From: Donghicola mangrovi
Lineage (GTDB): Bacteria; Pseudomonadota; Alphaproteobacteria; Rhodobacterales; Rhodobacteraceae
Direction of reading: 5' to 3'
Assembly: GCF_013377535.1 (NCBI RefSeq)
Contig: NZ_JABCJE010000018.1
Coordinates: 1-41,421 of the forward strand
DNA length: 41,421 nucleotides
Shown here piece by piece: positions 1 through 8,731 of this stretch (position 1 is its first letter; every line of letters starts with the position of its first letter). Under the pieces are notes generated by a model that ran no database searches, was not told the origin of the DNA, and was given only the letters and a program-made list of their open reading frames with translations. Made by a program: the position numbers and the translations under genes.

Positions 1-394
1 ACGCACTGCACTTTCCAGATGACGTCACCAGCCCGTCATCGTGATCAAGGGACCGAAACTCCAGCTTCGGGTGGTCCAGATTCGGCAGGCACAGCATGGC
101 GCAGCTGTAGTTGAATTGCAATCGGTGCAGAATGCTGCATCGTTTGGGAGATGCTGTGCTGCTCTGGATAGATCTTCCTTTCCCCCACTCAATTGCGATG
201 GCACTCCGATACATCGTGTTTATATGGTCACCTACCCAAGCCCAACCCCCGCAATACGCGCAATGTTGTCTTGCAAAATCATATGAGCAAACAGTAAGCT
301 CATGAAACAAGTTACGGATGGTGAGTGTGTTAGTTAAAGCTCGATCCAAACGAGGCTGTCATCAGATTGGATGCGTGTTTCTTGGAGATGCGCG
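1..394. other. Left edge, no supported gene
   Basis: No convincing complete gene is seen. Short plus-strand ORFs here have low-complexity, Cys/Arg-rich translations with no recognisable family. A minus-strand frame is open from about position 180 through the left edge, with a possible ATG at 97-95 but no good ribosome binding site, so part of a gene running off the window is possible and cannot be judged. Confidence 0.4.
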
Positions 395-631
395 ATGGTG
401 AAGCTTAGCTTCATAGACAGAATTTTGCTATTCCGCTACAAAATTATAGAAATTTGTCATATTTCAGAGTATCTTAGCGTACTTCACACGTCCTCAAAAG
501 ATGTTCCAATTCTTGTGAAGTTCTCCCGTGGAACTACCGTTCTTTATTACAAGATTACACCTGAAGAGGCGGAAGGTTTGATTGAGGAGCTTAACAAAGT
601 GAGGATTCGAATGTGGTTCAATTCGAAATAG
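395..631 (+). CDS. Small hypothetical protein (78 aa)
   Basis: I do not recognise this protein. The ATG at 395 is preferred over one at 371 because a GGAG (384-387) lies 7 nt upstream. The product mixes hydrophobic and charged segments and ends with an acidic helix-like stretch (PEEAEGLIEELNKV). No signal peptide or membrane helix is obvious. Base composition is clearly more AT-rich than the catabolic DNA further right. A minus-strand ORF overlaps it (494-895), but its translation looks less protein-like. It stands alone, with no operon partner. Confidence 0.4.
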   Translation: MVKLSFIDRILLFRYKIIEICHISEYLSVLHTSSKDVPILVKFSRGTTVLYYKITPEEAEGLIEELNKVRIRMWFNSK

Positions 632-1027
632 AGAAAATGCATTGCCTTGGTTGCGTCGGGATTCAAGCGTGTTCAAGAAGAAAAAGTAGGAACTTAATGT
701 CTGGCTTCCATCAATGAGCATAGATTTCCAGTTTTTTATTTTCTTGCGTGCATTCAGAAACTGAAGGTGAAAAACAGTGGGCAGGAAAAAGGAAATTGTG
801 GCGTCTGGTTTAAAGTGAAGGTCGAGCCAGAAACAGTATGATGGATTTCTGGCGCGATAAAGGCCAATTTCCTTCAAATTGACCAAGCCCAACATAAAAT
901 GCGGGCCTCGTTAAAGACGAGATAGAAAGGGCAGGAATTAGACGTTCATCCCAGGGTCATTGAATGACCAATGAGCGGACAAAGCGTCAATTCGCTCCGA
1001 CTGTGCCGATGGCTGCTCTCGTTCGTT
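632..1027. other. Intergenic, nothing recognised
   Basis: AT-rich spacer. Only a low-quality minus-strand ORF crosses it. I see no RNA gene, clear terminator or repeat. Confidence 0.4.
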
Positions 1028-1390
1028 CTAAAGACATGCTCCACCGTACTTTGAGGTCAGGTTTTCAACAGAATCCCCTTCCGCCGTCCAATCAATCCTC
1101 CACATCAAGGTGCAGGGAAATTGGTTCTTTTCAAATATAGCATATTTGGCTTCTTCATTGACTGTGAACCCTTGTTCGCGCAGGCGAGAGATAAGTGCTT
1201 CCACCGTAAGAGGTGCTGGGAATGCTGCTAAAACTCGCCGGCCGAACTCTTCATCAGCCGCGGCAAAATTATTCGGAAGTCCCCGGCCAAGTTCAGGCGG
1301 CCTTGGAAGCGGCGGAAAGAGAAACAGGTAACCGCCTACTGCAATCAATGCCAATAGGACAAAGCCCCAACGAAGCACCTTTTTTAACAT
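1028..1390 (-). CDS. Small membrane-anchored hypothetical protein
   Basis: A 120-residue protein beginning MLKKVLRWGF, with one N-terminal hydrophobic segment (about residues 9-27) and then a proline-rich linker (FPPLPRPPELG), typical of an inner-membrane anchor with a small periplasmic domain. The frame is open further upstream to 1639, but the start at 1390 is preferred because AGAGGA lies just upstream of the ATG. The soluble part contains Cys (FPCTLMW) and ends in GGACL. No family is recognised. It has no co-directional neighbour within several hundred bases. Confidence 0.6.
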   Translation of the reverse strand: MLKKVLRWGFVLLALIAVGGYLFLFPPLPRPPELGRGLPNNFAAADEEFGRRVLAAFPAPLTVEALISRLREQGFTVNEEAKYAIFEKNQFPCTLMWRIDWTAEGDSVENLTSKYGGACL

Positions 1391-1965
1391 ACTAATTTCC
1401 TCTGTGGATGCATACACATTGATATCAGACATTTTCACATCGTGCAGCATCCGTGACTCCGGGCTCTTCGCGGCCGATCGCTGCGCTCTGCCTGAGAGGC
1501 CGCTTTCGAGAAATGGTTTCTGAAGAGCCAGATATGCTAACTGAGCATCGGGGACATTCATGATTGGCGCAGCGAAAGTCAGCTCTCCGCCCGACCTGCA
1601 GGCGAAGCCATTCGATGCAGTTGCAGAACGAATGCCCAAATTGGGCTGAGAGCAGACTTGCGGCGGCGCAGCGCAGCTTCACCAAACCGGACTTGCGAGG
1701 CATCTCGCAGCATTTTTGAGAGGCCAACGGCGGCAATGCGCAGATTGCAACCGAGCGACGACGGCCCTACGAAAACGAAACCCGAACATGAACGACGACA
1801 GGACGACCGCGGCCCAGAAAAAATATACATCCACGCAATTTCCAGTTCCAAGCCGCTTGAGACCTAAGCCGTTCTGATCTTGAAGCCCCTCCTTGCAAAA
1901 ACAAGATCGAGAGGCTGATATGAATAATTTAAATCGCAGCGACATTTGCGAGTATTGGAGTAAGA
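1391..1965. other. Intergenic with mosaic, non-coding-looking sequence
   Basis: Several overlapping short ORFs on both strands compete here and none looks genuine. About 1560-1790 is GC-rich and resembles, from memory, dispersed non-coding tracts seen in Rhodobacteraceae intergenic regions. That similarity was not checked. Confidence 0.35.
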
Positions 1966-2319
1966 GTGATAATTACAAAAACGCGCACGATATACCTTTT
2001 AGCTTCGCTTTTAACACTATCACTTTTCGCATTGATCTTATCTGCGCTAATTGGACGGACCGTGTCAGACGGCGCACTCGCCAGCTGCAGTTTCAAGGGG
2101 GAATCTGAGCTTTTGGAAATTGCTGAACGAGAATTTCGTATTTCGGCGCGTTCACAATACGACGAGCCTATTCTCATGTCATCCCGCGTGGATAAAATTG
2201 AATTCCACCCGAGCGGAGAGAAATACGGCTTTGTGAATATCGAAGTCCAATTCGATGACCCACATCAGTACGTCATGTTCATTGATGAGGACTGCACTTC
2301 GTATATAGAGGAAAAGTGA
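1966..2319 (+). CDS. Membrane-anchored/exported hypothetical protein (117 aa)
   Basis: The GTG at 1966 follows a GGAG (1957-1960) with 5-nt spacing and gives 117 residues. Residues about 8-30 form one strong hydrophobic segment after a basic start (MIITKTRTIY), so the protein is probably an uncleaved membrane anchor or exported. The rest is soluble and acidic, with two Cys residues (ASCSFKGE and EDCTSY) that could pair in the periplasm. No domain is recognised. Codon use is AT-rich like the other left-flank ORFs and unlike the IS6-borne cluster. It is the last intact gene before the insertion-sequence boundary. Confidence 0.6.
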   Translation: MIITKTRTIYLLASLLTLSLFALILSALIGRTVSDGALASCSFKGESELLEIAEREFRISARSQYDEPILMSSRVDKIEFHPSGEKYGFVNIEVQFDDPHQYVMFIDEDCTSYIEEK

Positions 2320-2440
2320 CTGCGAAAGCTACAGGGCGGTCTAACCGCCTTTGATTTCCCCATCTTCCACCTGCTTGGGCTCAGTCCTCAGTAAGATTTG
2401 ACGGACAAGGTGACGCACGGGTGTCGTCGAGACCTGCTCC

Positions 2441-2695
2441 ATGAGCGATCTGTTCCGGCTCACAGAGAAACAAGTTGCGCGTCTGCGTTCATTTCCCGAG
2501 GCGCCTTTGAGGCACAAGGGTGGGTGACTGGCGCATCGCACGGCCTCCAACTTGCGGGCCAAAGTTCGGAGGAGGGGGATCGTTTTAATGACGGACGGGC
2601 GGAGGGTCGCGGTGCGGTACGACAGAAACCCGGTCATCTTCCTCTCAGTCATCGCCTTGGCCGCTATCGTCATTCGCTGGCTACGAATGGAATAG
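2441..2695 (+). pseudogene. IS5-family transposase remnant (N- and C-terminal scraps)
   Basis: Two pieces of one transposase remain. The ATG at 2441 starts MSDLFRLTEKQVARL, the usual N-terminus of IS5-family transposases (MSDLFWLT..QMARL), and stops at 2527. From about 2588 another frame reads GRRVAVRYDRNP and then VIFLSVIALAAIVIRWL to a stop at 2695, matching the conserved C-terminus (WRRVATRYDR....FLSAIALAA.VI.WL). The catalytic middle is missing, so this is a deletion derivative. It lies 71 bp left of the IS6 copy, showing repeated IS turnover at this boundary. The family match is from memory of IS5 proteins. Confidence 0.7.
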
Positions 2696-2766
2696 GTCGT
2701 GGCCCTCATAAGGGCTAGGGGCCGAGGGCTGGCGGGGGACAGACCTCGAAACGTAGGAGCCGTAGC

Positions 2767-3575
2767 GGGATTGCCAACTTGTTTGCGGAGCGGTGCTTGG
2801 TTAGGCGTTGGGTATGAATACACCATCCTCCATGCCGCGCCTGAAAGGCTACCGTTTCCCTCGTGAAATCGTTGCATATGCCGTCTGGGTCTATCATCGC
2901 TTCGCGCTCAGCACGGCGGATGTCGAGGATCTTCTCGCCGATCGGGGTGTGATGGTCAGCCGGGATACGATCCGAAAATGGGTGAACCGCTTTGGACGTC
3001 ACTTTGCCGATTGCATCAGGCGCGACAGACCGGCCGCGGGCGACAAATGGCACTTGGATGAGGTCGTCATCCCAATCAACGGCAGAAAATACTGGCTTTG
3101 GCGGGCGGTCGACGCGAACGGCGACGTCCTTGATATTCTCGTTCAGCCACAGCGCAACGCCAATGCTGCAAGACGTTTTCTGGCAAGGCTGATCGACCGG
3201 TTCGGTGAACCCCGTGTCATCATCACGGACAAGTTGCGCAGTTATTTCAGGCCGATCCGAGACCTCGCACCGGGCGCAGATCACCGCGCACACAAGGGCT
3301 TGAACAACCGGATCGAAGGATCACACAGGCCAACACGGAAACGCGAGAAGTTGTTGGGGCGGTTTAAATCTCCCCGGCAGGCACAAAGATTTCTGGCTGC
3401 CCATGATCAGATCAACATCGTTTTCCGCCCACGACGCTATCAACTCTCCGCCGTCTCATACCGCCACGCAAGGTCCGATGCTTTCGACCTCTGGAGAGGC
3501 TATGCTGCCAAAATGACCGCCTGACAAGCAGATGTCTCGCCTCTCTCAAACAGGTGAAAACAAGTTGGCAATCCC
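2767..3575 (+). mobile_element. IS6-family insertion sequence, copy 1
   Basis: 809 bp bounded by a perfect 18-bp inverted repeat (GGGATTGCCAACTTGTTT at 2767-2784 and its complement at 3558-3575). It contains one transposase gene. By my reading it differs from copy 2 at nine positions over its full length (about 98.9 percent identical). The flanking octamers GCCGTAGC and GGGCTGGC are not duplicated, so rearrangement has occurred at its borders since insertion. Confidence 0.95.
2814..3524 (+). CDS. IS6-family DDE transposase, copy 1
   Basis: A 236-residue transposase, normal for IS6/IS26-type proteins. The N-terminal region (KGYRFPREIVAYAVWVYHRF) and a helix-turn-helix (SRDTIRKWVNRFG) precede the RNase H-like DDE domain. 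The likely catalytic residues lie in WHLDEVV, IITDKL and NRIEGSH. The ATG at 2814 is used here; a TTG six bases earlier and an ATG at 2832 are alternatives. It differs from copy 2 at four residues (Asp/Glu, Ile/Asn, Leu/Met, Lys/Glu). It looks complete and could be active. Confidence 0.95.
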   Translation: MNTPSSMPRLKGYRFPREIVAYAVWVYHRFALSTADVEDLLADRGVMVSRDTIRKWVNRFGRHFADCIRRDRPAAGDKWHLDEVVIPINGRKYWLWRAVDANGDVLDILVQPQRNANAARRFLARLIDRFGEPRVIITDKLRSYFRPIRDLAPGADHRAHKGLNNRIEGSHRPTRKREKLLGRFKSPRQAQRFLAAHDQINIVFRPRRYQLSAVSYRHARSDAFDLWRGYAAKMTA

Positions 3576-3615
3576 GGGCTGGCGCGTCATGGCGGATGAC
3601 GCAGGAGCATGGACG

Positions 3616-5097
3616 TCAGTCGAGCCCGCCGAAGCAGAGATTCTTGATTTCCAGATAATCGTCGATCCCGTATTTTGACCCTTCGCGGCCCATGCCCGAT
3701 TGCTTGACTCCGCCAAAGGGGGCGAGTTCGGTCGATATGGCCCCGGTGTTGATCCCCACCATGCCGACTTCGAGCTGTTCTCCGACGCGCCAGCTGCGCG
3801 CGATGTCACGGGTGTAAAAATACCCGGCCAACCCGAATTCGGTGGCATTGGCCCAGTCGATGGCCTGCTGTTCGTCCTCGAAACGGATCAGCGCGGCCAG
3901 CGGCCCAAATGTTTCGTCGGTGGCAACCTGCATATCCTGCGTGACGCCGGTCAGCAGCGTAGGTTCAAAGAATGTGCCTCCAAGGTCGGACCGCTTGCCG
4001 CCCTGATGCAGGTTAGCGCCCTTCGACAGGGCATCGGTGATATGCTCCTCAACCTTTGCCATGGCGCCTGCATTGATCAGCGGGCCCGTGGTCACGCCGG
4101 TTGCAAGACCATCGCCAAGGGTGAGCTGCGTCATCGCGGCGGCCAGTTTTTCGGCGAAGGCATCATAGACCCCGGACTGGACGTAGATCCGGTTGGCACA
4201 GACACAGGTCTGGCCGTTGTTGCGGAACTTGGCGAGCATCGCCCCTTCGACGGCGGCGTCGAGATCGGCATCGTCAAAGACGATGAAGGGCGCGTTGCCG
4301 CCCAGTTCAAGAGAGAGCTTCTTGATCGTCGCAGCCCCTTGTTCCATCAGGATCCTGCCCACACGGGTCGATCCTGTGAAGGTCAGCTTGGCCACCTTGT
4401 CGGAGGCGCAAAGCGCCTTGCCCACGGCAGAGGACTTGCTGGACGGGATCACGTTGAATACGCCCGCAGGCAGGCCCGCGCGCTCCGCCAGCACGGCCAG
4501 CGCCAGTGCCGACAAGGGCGTCAGTTCTGCTGGCCGCAGCAGCATCGTGCAGCCGACAGCCAGGGCCGGGGCCATCTTGCGCGCGATCATGGCATTGGGG
4601 AAATTCCACGGCGTGATCGCCCCCACGACGCCGACCGGTTGCCTGAGGATCACCATGCGCTTGTCGCGGGCCGGGCCGGGGATCATGTCGCCGTAGACAC
4701 GCTTGGCCTCCTCGGCGAACCATTCGACGTAGGCGGCGCCATAAAGGATCTCGCCGCGGGCCTCCGCCCAGGGTTTGCCCATTTCCGCGGTCAGGATGGT
4801 GGCAAGGTCGTCCGCGTTTTCGATCATCAGGTCGTACAGGCGGCGGAGGACCGCGCTGCGGTCCTTGCCCGATCGGGCTGCCCAAGCGCGTTTGGCCGCG
4901 TAGGCGGCATCGATCGCGCTGTCGATGTCGGCACCCATGTCTGTCACATGGGCAAGCAGCGCGCCGGTTGACGGGTTTGTCACGGGAAACGTGACCCCGG
5001 TGTCCAGCCATTGACCATTCACGTAGGCCCGTGTTTCCAGCAGGGCCGGGTCCTTGACAGACAGGGGGCCTTGCGTCTTGGAGATGGTTTCAAGCAT
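3616..5097 (-). CDS. gabD: Succinate-semialdehyde dehydrogenase (NAD(P)+), GabD type
   Basis: A 493-residue aldehyde dehydrogenase that would oxidise succinic semialdehyde to succinate, the end step after the HpaI-type aldolase encoded just upstream. It shows the ALDH features in order: TPWNFPNAM of the cofactor-binding domain, the FTGSTRVG motif, the catalytic base region LELGGNAPF and the catalytic Cys in NNGQTCVCANR, with the C-terminal PFGGVKQSG. The start at 5097 overlaps the aldolase stop by 8 nt and follows GGGAGC, indicating translational coupling; an in-frame upstream extension exists but lacks support. A role on another semialdehyde is possible because ALDH specificity is hard to read. 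Confidence 0.88.
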   Translation of the reverse strand: MLETISKTQGPLSVKDPALLETRAYVNGQWLDTGVTFPVTNPSTGALLAHVTDMGADIDSAIDAAYAAKRAWAARSGKDRSAVLRRLYDLMIENADDLATILTAEMGKPWAEARGEILYGAAYVEWFAEEAKRVYGDMIPGPARDKRMVILRQPVGVVGAITPWNFPNAMIARKMAPALAVGCTMLLRPAELTPLSALALAVLAERAGLPAGVFNVIPSSKSSAVGKALCASDKVAKLTFTGSTRVGRILMEQGAATIKKLSLELGGNAPFIVFDDADLDAAVEGAMLAKFRNNGQTCVCANRIYVQSGVYDAFAEKLAAAMTQLTLGDGLATGVTTGPLINAGAMAKVEEHITDALSKGANLHQGGKRSDLGGTFFEPTLLTGVTQDMQVATDETFGPLAALIRFEDEQQAIDWANATEFGLAGYFYTRDIARSWRVGEQLEVGMVGINTGAISTELAPFGGVKQSGMGREGSKYGIDDYLEIKNLCFGGLD

Positions 5098-5890
5098 AGG
5101 CTGCTCCCGTTTCCACTTCGGTGTTCTTCTTGAAATCGCGGGCCAGCGCGGCAGTGCTGACAGCGAGCAGGCCCACGTCGTTGCCGACGCCAACAAAGGT
5201 TGCCCCCAGCGCGAGGTAGCGCCGGGCCAAGGTCTGGTCCCCGGTCAGGATGCCCGCCGCCTTGCCATGGCTGAGGATGCGGCGGAGGGCGTCCTCGACC
5301 GCGGCTTGCACTTCAGGGGCACCAGGTTTGCCGAGGTAGCCCATGTCGGCTGCAAGGTCTGCGGGGCCGATGAAGATGCCGTCGATCCCTTCGACCGAGG
5401 CGATGTCGTCCAGTGCGGCAAGGCCGGCCATGCTTTCGATCTGCAGCAGCAGACAGGTCTGGTCATTGGCCGTGGCCAGATAATCGGGAATGCGGTTATA
5501 GGCCGAGGCCCGCGCCAGCGCTGCGCCGACGCCGCGTATCCCGTGCGGCGGGTACAGCTTGGCGCGCACCATGGCCTGTGCTTGGTCGCGGGTTTCGATC
5601 ATCGGGACCAGAACAGTCTGCGCGCCGATGTCCAGAACCTGCTTGATCATCCAGGCCTCGCCCACGGGAATGCGGACGATTGCGTGGGCGGGGCTGGCGG
5701 CCAGTGCACGCAGTTGCGACTGGATCAGCGGCAGGTCATTCGGCGCGTGTTCGCCGTCGATAAGCAACCAGTCAAAGCCGGCGCTGCCGCAGATCTCTGC
5801 CGTTGTGTCATTGGCTAGGGCCAGCCAGAGGCCAATCTGGGGACGCTTGTCCAGAAGCGCTTGTTTGAAAGGATTCACGGGTGCGGGCAT
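5090..5890 (-). CDS. hpaI: HpaI/HpcH-type 2-oxo-acid aldolase
   Basis: A 266-residue class II aldolase of the 4-hydroxy-2-oxoheptane-1,7-dioate aldolase family. In the homoprotocatechuate pathway this enzyme splits its substrate into pyruvate and succinic semialdehyde. Family residues are visible: the catalytic His in DGEHAPND, Arg in IVRIPVG, and the metal ligands Glu in LLLQIES and Asp in GPADLAADMG. Length is normal. The start at 5890 follows GAGGACAGCACG. It lies 10 nt after the hydratase gene and overlaps the dehydrogenase gene, so the three act as one terminal module. Related aldolases accept shorter hydroxy-oxo acids. Confidence 0.9.
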   Translation of the reverse strand: MPAPVNPFKQALLDKRPQIGLWLALANDTTAEICGSAGFDWLLIDGEHAPNDLPLIQSQLRALAASPAHAIVRIPVGEAWMIKQVLDIGAQTVLVPMIETRDQAQAMVRAKLYPPHGIRGVGAALARASAYNRIPDYLATANDQTCLLLQIESMAGLAALDDIASVEGIDGIFIGPADLAADMGYLGKPGAPEVQAAVEDALRRILSHGKAAGILTGDQTLARRYLALGATFVGVGNDVGLLAVSTAALARDFKKNTEVETGAAYA

Positions 5891-5900
5891 CGTGCTGTCC

Positions 5901-6704
5901 TCATTCGAAATACAGGGACACGGTGCCGAAGGGCCCGTAATCGGCGGTGATCGTCGTGCCATGCGGGCATTCGACGGGGCGGATGAAAGACCCGGCCAGA
6001 ACCGTCTGGCCTGCCTCGATCCGGTCGCCATATTGCGCCAGCCGGTTGGCAAGCCAGGCGATGCCGCGCACGGGATCGTTCAGGACACCGGCCCCCAGAC
6101 CGGTTTCCTCGACCACGCCATTGCGCGACACGATCGCGCCCATCCAGCGCATGTCGACCTCGGACGGGCGCATGGCACGTCCGCCGGTGACGATGCCTGC
6201 GTTGGCGGCATTGTCGGATATCGTATCAAGGACATTGCGGGTCTTTTTGGTCGCTGGATCGACCCGCAGGATGCGGGTGTCGAGGATTTCCAGCGCCGGC
6301 GTGATGTAGTCGGTGCAATCCAGCACGTCAAAGACGGTCACATCCGGACCGGCAAGGTCGTGTTTCATGACAAAGGCGATTTCAGCTTCGATCCGGGGCT
6401 GGATGAAACGGTCGGCCGGGATGGTTGCGCCGTCTTCGAACACCATGTCGTCCAGCAGCACACCGCTGTCGGGGATGTCGATGTTCAGCGCGCTTTGCAT
6501 CGCCCGCGACGTCAGGCCGATCTTCCAGCCGATCTGGCGGCGCCCCTGCGCCAGCTTTTCCTTCATCCAGGCGGACTGGATGGCATAGGCATCATCCATG
6601 GTCATGTCGGGATTGGACAGTGACAAAAGAGCCGTCTGGACGCGGGTCCGTTCGGCATGATCCAGCGCGGCGGCGGCGGCGGTAATTGTATCGGAAGACA
6701 GCAT
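5901..6704 (-). CDS. hpaH: HpaH-type 2-oxo-hepta-3-ene-1,7-dioate hydratase
   Basis: A 267-residue member of the HpaH/MhpD hydratase branch of the fumarylacetoacetase superfamily, adding water to the 2-oxo-enoic acid before aldol cleavage. Supporting features are GWKIGLTSRAMQ, the metal-binding segment RIEAEIAFVMKHDL, and the C-terminal segment AGSFIRPVECPHG. Length equals the usual 267 for HpaH. The start at 6704 is chosen because the upstream FAH-family gene stops one base before it. It sits immediately before the aldolase gene, the normal biochemical order. A 2-oxopent-4-enoate hydratase role cannot be excluded. Confidence 0.9.
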   Translation of the reverse strand: MLSSDTITAAAAALDHAERTRVQTALLSLSNPDMTMDDAYAIQSAWMKEKLAQGRRQIGWKIGLTSRAMQSALNIDIPDSGVLLDDMVFEDGATIPADRFIQPRIEAEIAFVMKHDLAGPDVTVFDVLDCTDYITPALEILDTRILRVDPATKKTRNVLDTISDNAANAGIVTGGRAMRPSEVDMRWMGAIVSRNGVVEETGLGAGVLNDPVRGIAWLANRLAQYGDRIEAGQTVLAGSFIRPVECPHGTTITADYGPFGTVSLYFE

Positions 6705-6705
6705 C

Positions 6706-7581
6706 TCAGGCCTCGTCGGCGACGGTGTTGCGCAGGGTGCCAAGCCCATCTGCCTCGACTTCGATCACGTCGCCGGGTCTGAGCCATTTCGGCGGATCGA
6801 ACCGGGCGCCTGCGCCGGTTGGCGTGCCGGTGACGATGATGTCGCCGGGCAACAGCGTGGTGAAGGTCGAGATGTAATTCAGGATCTTCGGGAAGGAGAA
6901 GATCATCCGACCCGTGCGGTCCTGCTGGCGGATCTCTCCATTGACGCGGGTGGTCAGGGTGATGTCGCTGATCTGGGCGGGGTCAGTCAGTGGCACCAGC
7001 CAGGGGCCCATAGACCCGGATTTGTCCCAGTTCTTGCCCTGAGTGACGTTGAATTTTGCATGGCGCACCCAGTCGCGCAGCGTGCCTTCGTTGCATAGGG
7101 TCACAGCGGCGATGTGGTCATAGGCGTCAGCTTCAGGAATGCGGCGGCCTTGCTTGCCGATGACAATGGCGATCTCGCCTTCGTAATCCAGCTGGTCGCT
7201 TTCGGCGGGTCGGATCAGGGGCTGGCCGTGGCCGGTGAAGGATCCGGGAAAACGAATGAACAGCGACGGGTTCGGCGGCGCATCCTTGCCATCCTCGTAT
7301 TCGGCATTGCGGTCGGGAAAGTTGACGCCGACACAGATGATCTTTTGTGGGCGGGCGAGGGGGCTTTCGATCGACACATCTTCAAGGGCATGTGTCACGG
7401 GCAGGTCTGCTGCCTCGGCGGCGGCCAAAAGGGCGCTGAGTTCGCCGCCTTGCAGGACCTCGTCCAGTTCGCGCCAACGGGCGGGGTCGAGCCCGGAAAG
7501 GTCGGTGATGCCCGCGTCACGCACGAGGCCGAAAGAGGTTTTATCCTGCGTGCTGAAACGCACCAGTTTCGTGGTCTGCAT
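6706..7581 (-). CDS. Fumarylacetoacetate hydrolase-family enzyme (HpaG-like)
   Basis: A 291-residue FAH-fold protein, likely an isomerase, decarboxylase or hydrolase acting on the ring-opened product. It has the short N-terminal subdomain and then the catalytic domain with IICVGVNFPDRNAEY, the metal-ligand segment LDYEGEIAIVIGKQG, CNEGTLRDW and the C-terminal GDIIVTGTPTGAG. In homoprotocatechuate degradation an FAH-family protein (HpaG) decarboxylates and isomerises the diacid; its place right before HpaH supports that role. Because no separate HpaE or HpaF is present, its exact substrate is open. A second FAH protein is encoded at 17555-18439. Confidence 0.85.
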   Translation of the reverse strand: MQTTKLVRFSTQDKTSFGLVRDAGITDLSGLDPARWRELDEVLQGGELSALLAAAEAADLPVTHALEDVSIESPLARPQKIICVGVNFPDRNAEYEDGKDAPPNPSLFIRFPGSFTGHGQPLIRPAESDQLDYEGEIAIVIGKQGRRIPEADAYDHIAAVTLCNEGTLRDWVRHAKFNVTQGKNWDKSGSMGPWLVPLTDPAQISDITLTTRVNGEIRQQDRTGRMIFSFPKILNYISTFTTLLPGDIIVTGTPTGAGARFDPPKWLRPGDVIEVEADGLGTLRNTVADEA

Positions 7582-7702
7582 GGTTTGTCCTGTTTATCCC
7601 TGTCTCTGCGCGTTACCGCGCAGCGCCCCGCGTGCGGCGTGTTCTGTTTTTATCCCGGAGACGCGATGTCCACGGTGTGGCGATCTCGCGCTCCGGGAAG
7701 GC

Positions 7703-8731
7703 TCATTGATCGGCCATCAGCACGGACACATTGTCCGCGATCCGGAATTGCATGAGGTCCTCGGCCACGATCATCGGACCGTCGTAGGTCTCCCGCACCC
7801 GCGTCACGATATCGGACATGCGCACCCGGTCGAATTTGGGGTTTTCGAGCCGGACAACATGCGACAGCACGCCGATTTTCGGGGCGGCCTCGGAGAAGAC
7901 GCGCCCGACGTCCTGAGGGGAGCTGTGATGGTTCAGGATGCGACGTACGAACGGCAGGTCCAGCATCTGGTCCGGGGCCGTTCCGACCGAATGCACCAGC
8001 AGGTCAGTTCCTCGGCCAGCCTCAATGACAGCCGGATCAAATTTCGTGTCACTGGAAAATGTTACGGACTTGCCTGCATAATCGACGCGATACCCTACAG
8101 AAGGATCGATCAGCTCACCATGGTTGACCGGGAACATGGTCACCTTCACCCCGTCCGCGTCAAAGACGACGCCTGGGGCGGCTTCATGGACGTCAAAGTG
8201 CGTGGCGGCTTCGTCAACGCCCTCATCGGCCATGCGCGTGGTGATATCGCCCTGATGTGCGGTCCGGATGCCCTCGGCAAGCGCAGCAACCCCCGGCGGG
8301 CCATAAAGGCCCAGTGGGCCTTTGCGGCCGCCGATCGGACCTGTCAGGTAGCCCGACATCAGAATGTCGTCCAGACCGTTCACGTGATCAGAATGGAAAT
8401 GCGTGATGAAGACGGCGTCCACCGCGCCGATGGCAAGGTCCATCTGCTGGAGGCGCGTGACGACATTACGCCCGGCATCGAACAGCAGTGTCGTTCCTCC
8501 GGCCTGCACGAGATTGGCAAAACCGGCGCGGCGTAGGTCGGCCGAGGGCGTGCCCGTGCCCAGCAGTGTGACCACCAGTTCGGGGGATGTCGCGGCCGTG
8601 TCCTGTGCTTGGGAAACCGTCGCGGCGACAGGCAATGCGGCGCAGATGGCCACCAGGACCGACACGCGCAAGGATTGCCGCAGACGGCCAAGGATTTGGG
8701 GGGATCGCCCCTGTGTTTGACGTTTATACAT
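7703..8731 (-). CDS. Exported metallo-beta-lactamase-fold hydrolase
   Basis: A 342-residue protein with a cleavable-looking N-terminal signal (SLRVSVLVAICAALPVAATV then SQAQ), so probably periplasmic. The mature part is a metallo-beta-lactamase fold near the RNase Z/arylsulfatase-like branch: GTGTPSADLRRAG, FDAGRNVVTRL, the zinc motif THFHSDHVNGL, a later metal Asp in FSSDTKFDP and His in LNHHSSPQ and LSHVV. The start is supported by GGAGG upstream. It lies inside an operon of cytoplasmic ring-degradation enzymes, which is odd; it could open a lactone or ester outside the cytoplasm. Substrate not predictable. Confidence 0.82.
   Translation of the reverse strand: MYKRQTQGRSPQILGRLRQSLRVSVLVAICAALPVAATVSQAQDTAATSPELVVTLLGTGTPSADLRRAGFANLVQAGGTTLLFDAGRNVVTRLQQMDLAIGAVDAVFITHFHSDHVNGLDDILMSGYLTGPIGGRKGPLGLYGPPGVAALAEGIRTAHQGDITTRMADEGVDEAATHFDVHEAAPGVVFDADGVKVTMFPVNHGELIDPSVGYRVDYAGKSVTFSSDTKFDPAVIEAGRGTDLLVHSVGTAPDQMLDLPFVRRILNHHSSPQDVGRVFSEAAPKIGVLSHVVRLENPKFDRVRMSDIVTRVRETYDGPMIVAEDLMQFRIADNVSVLMADQ

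Noticed and set aside
494-895. 133-codon minus-strand ORF in the left flank
   Set aside because: Composition looks random, it overlaps a better plus-strand candidate, and no ribosome site was seen.
1425-1945. Overlapping short ORFs on both strands
   Set aside because: Several mutually overlapping frames with Arg/Ser-rich translations; looks like mosaic non-coding sequence.
2341-2877. 178-codon minus-strand ORF crossing the IS5 remnant and left IS6 end
   Set aside because: It runs antisense to transposase remnants and into the IS6 terminus, with no family features; chance frame.
2759-3583. Target-site duplication around IS6 copy 1
   Set aside because: Octamers GCCGTAGC and GGGCTGGC do not match; nor do the pairs around copy 2 or around the whole unit.
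3700-4971. Long plus-strand ORF (423 codons) opposite the SSADH gene
   Set aside because: A shadow of the GC-rich dehydrogenase gene; the minus-strand frame has all ALDH motifs, and this one has none.
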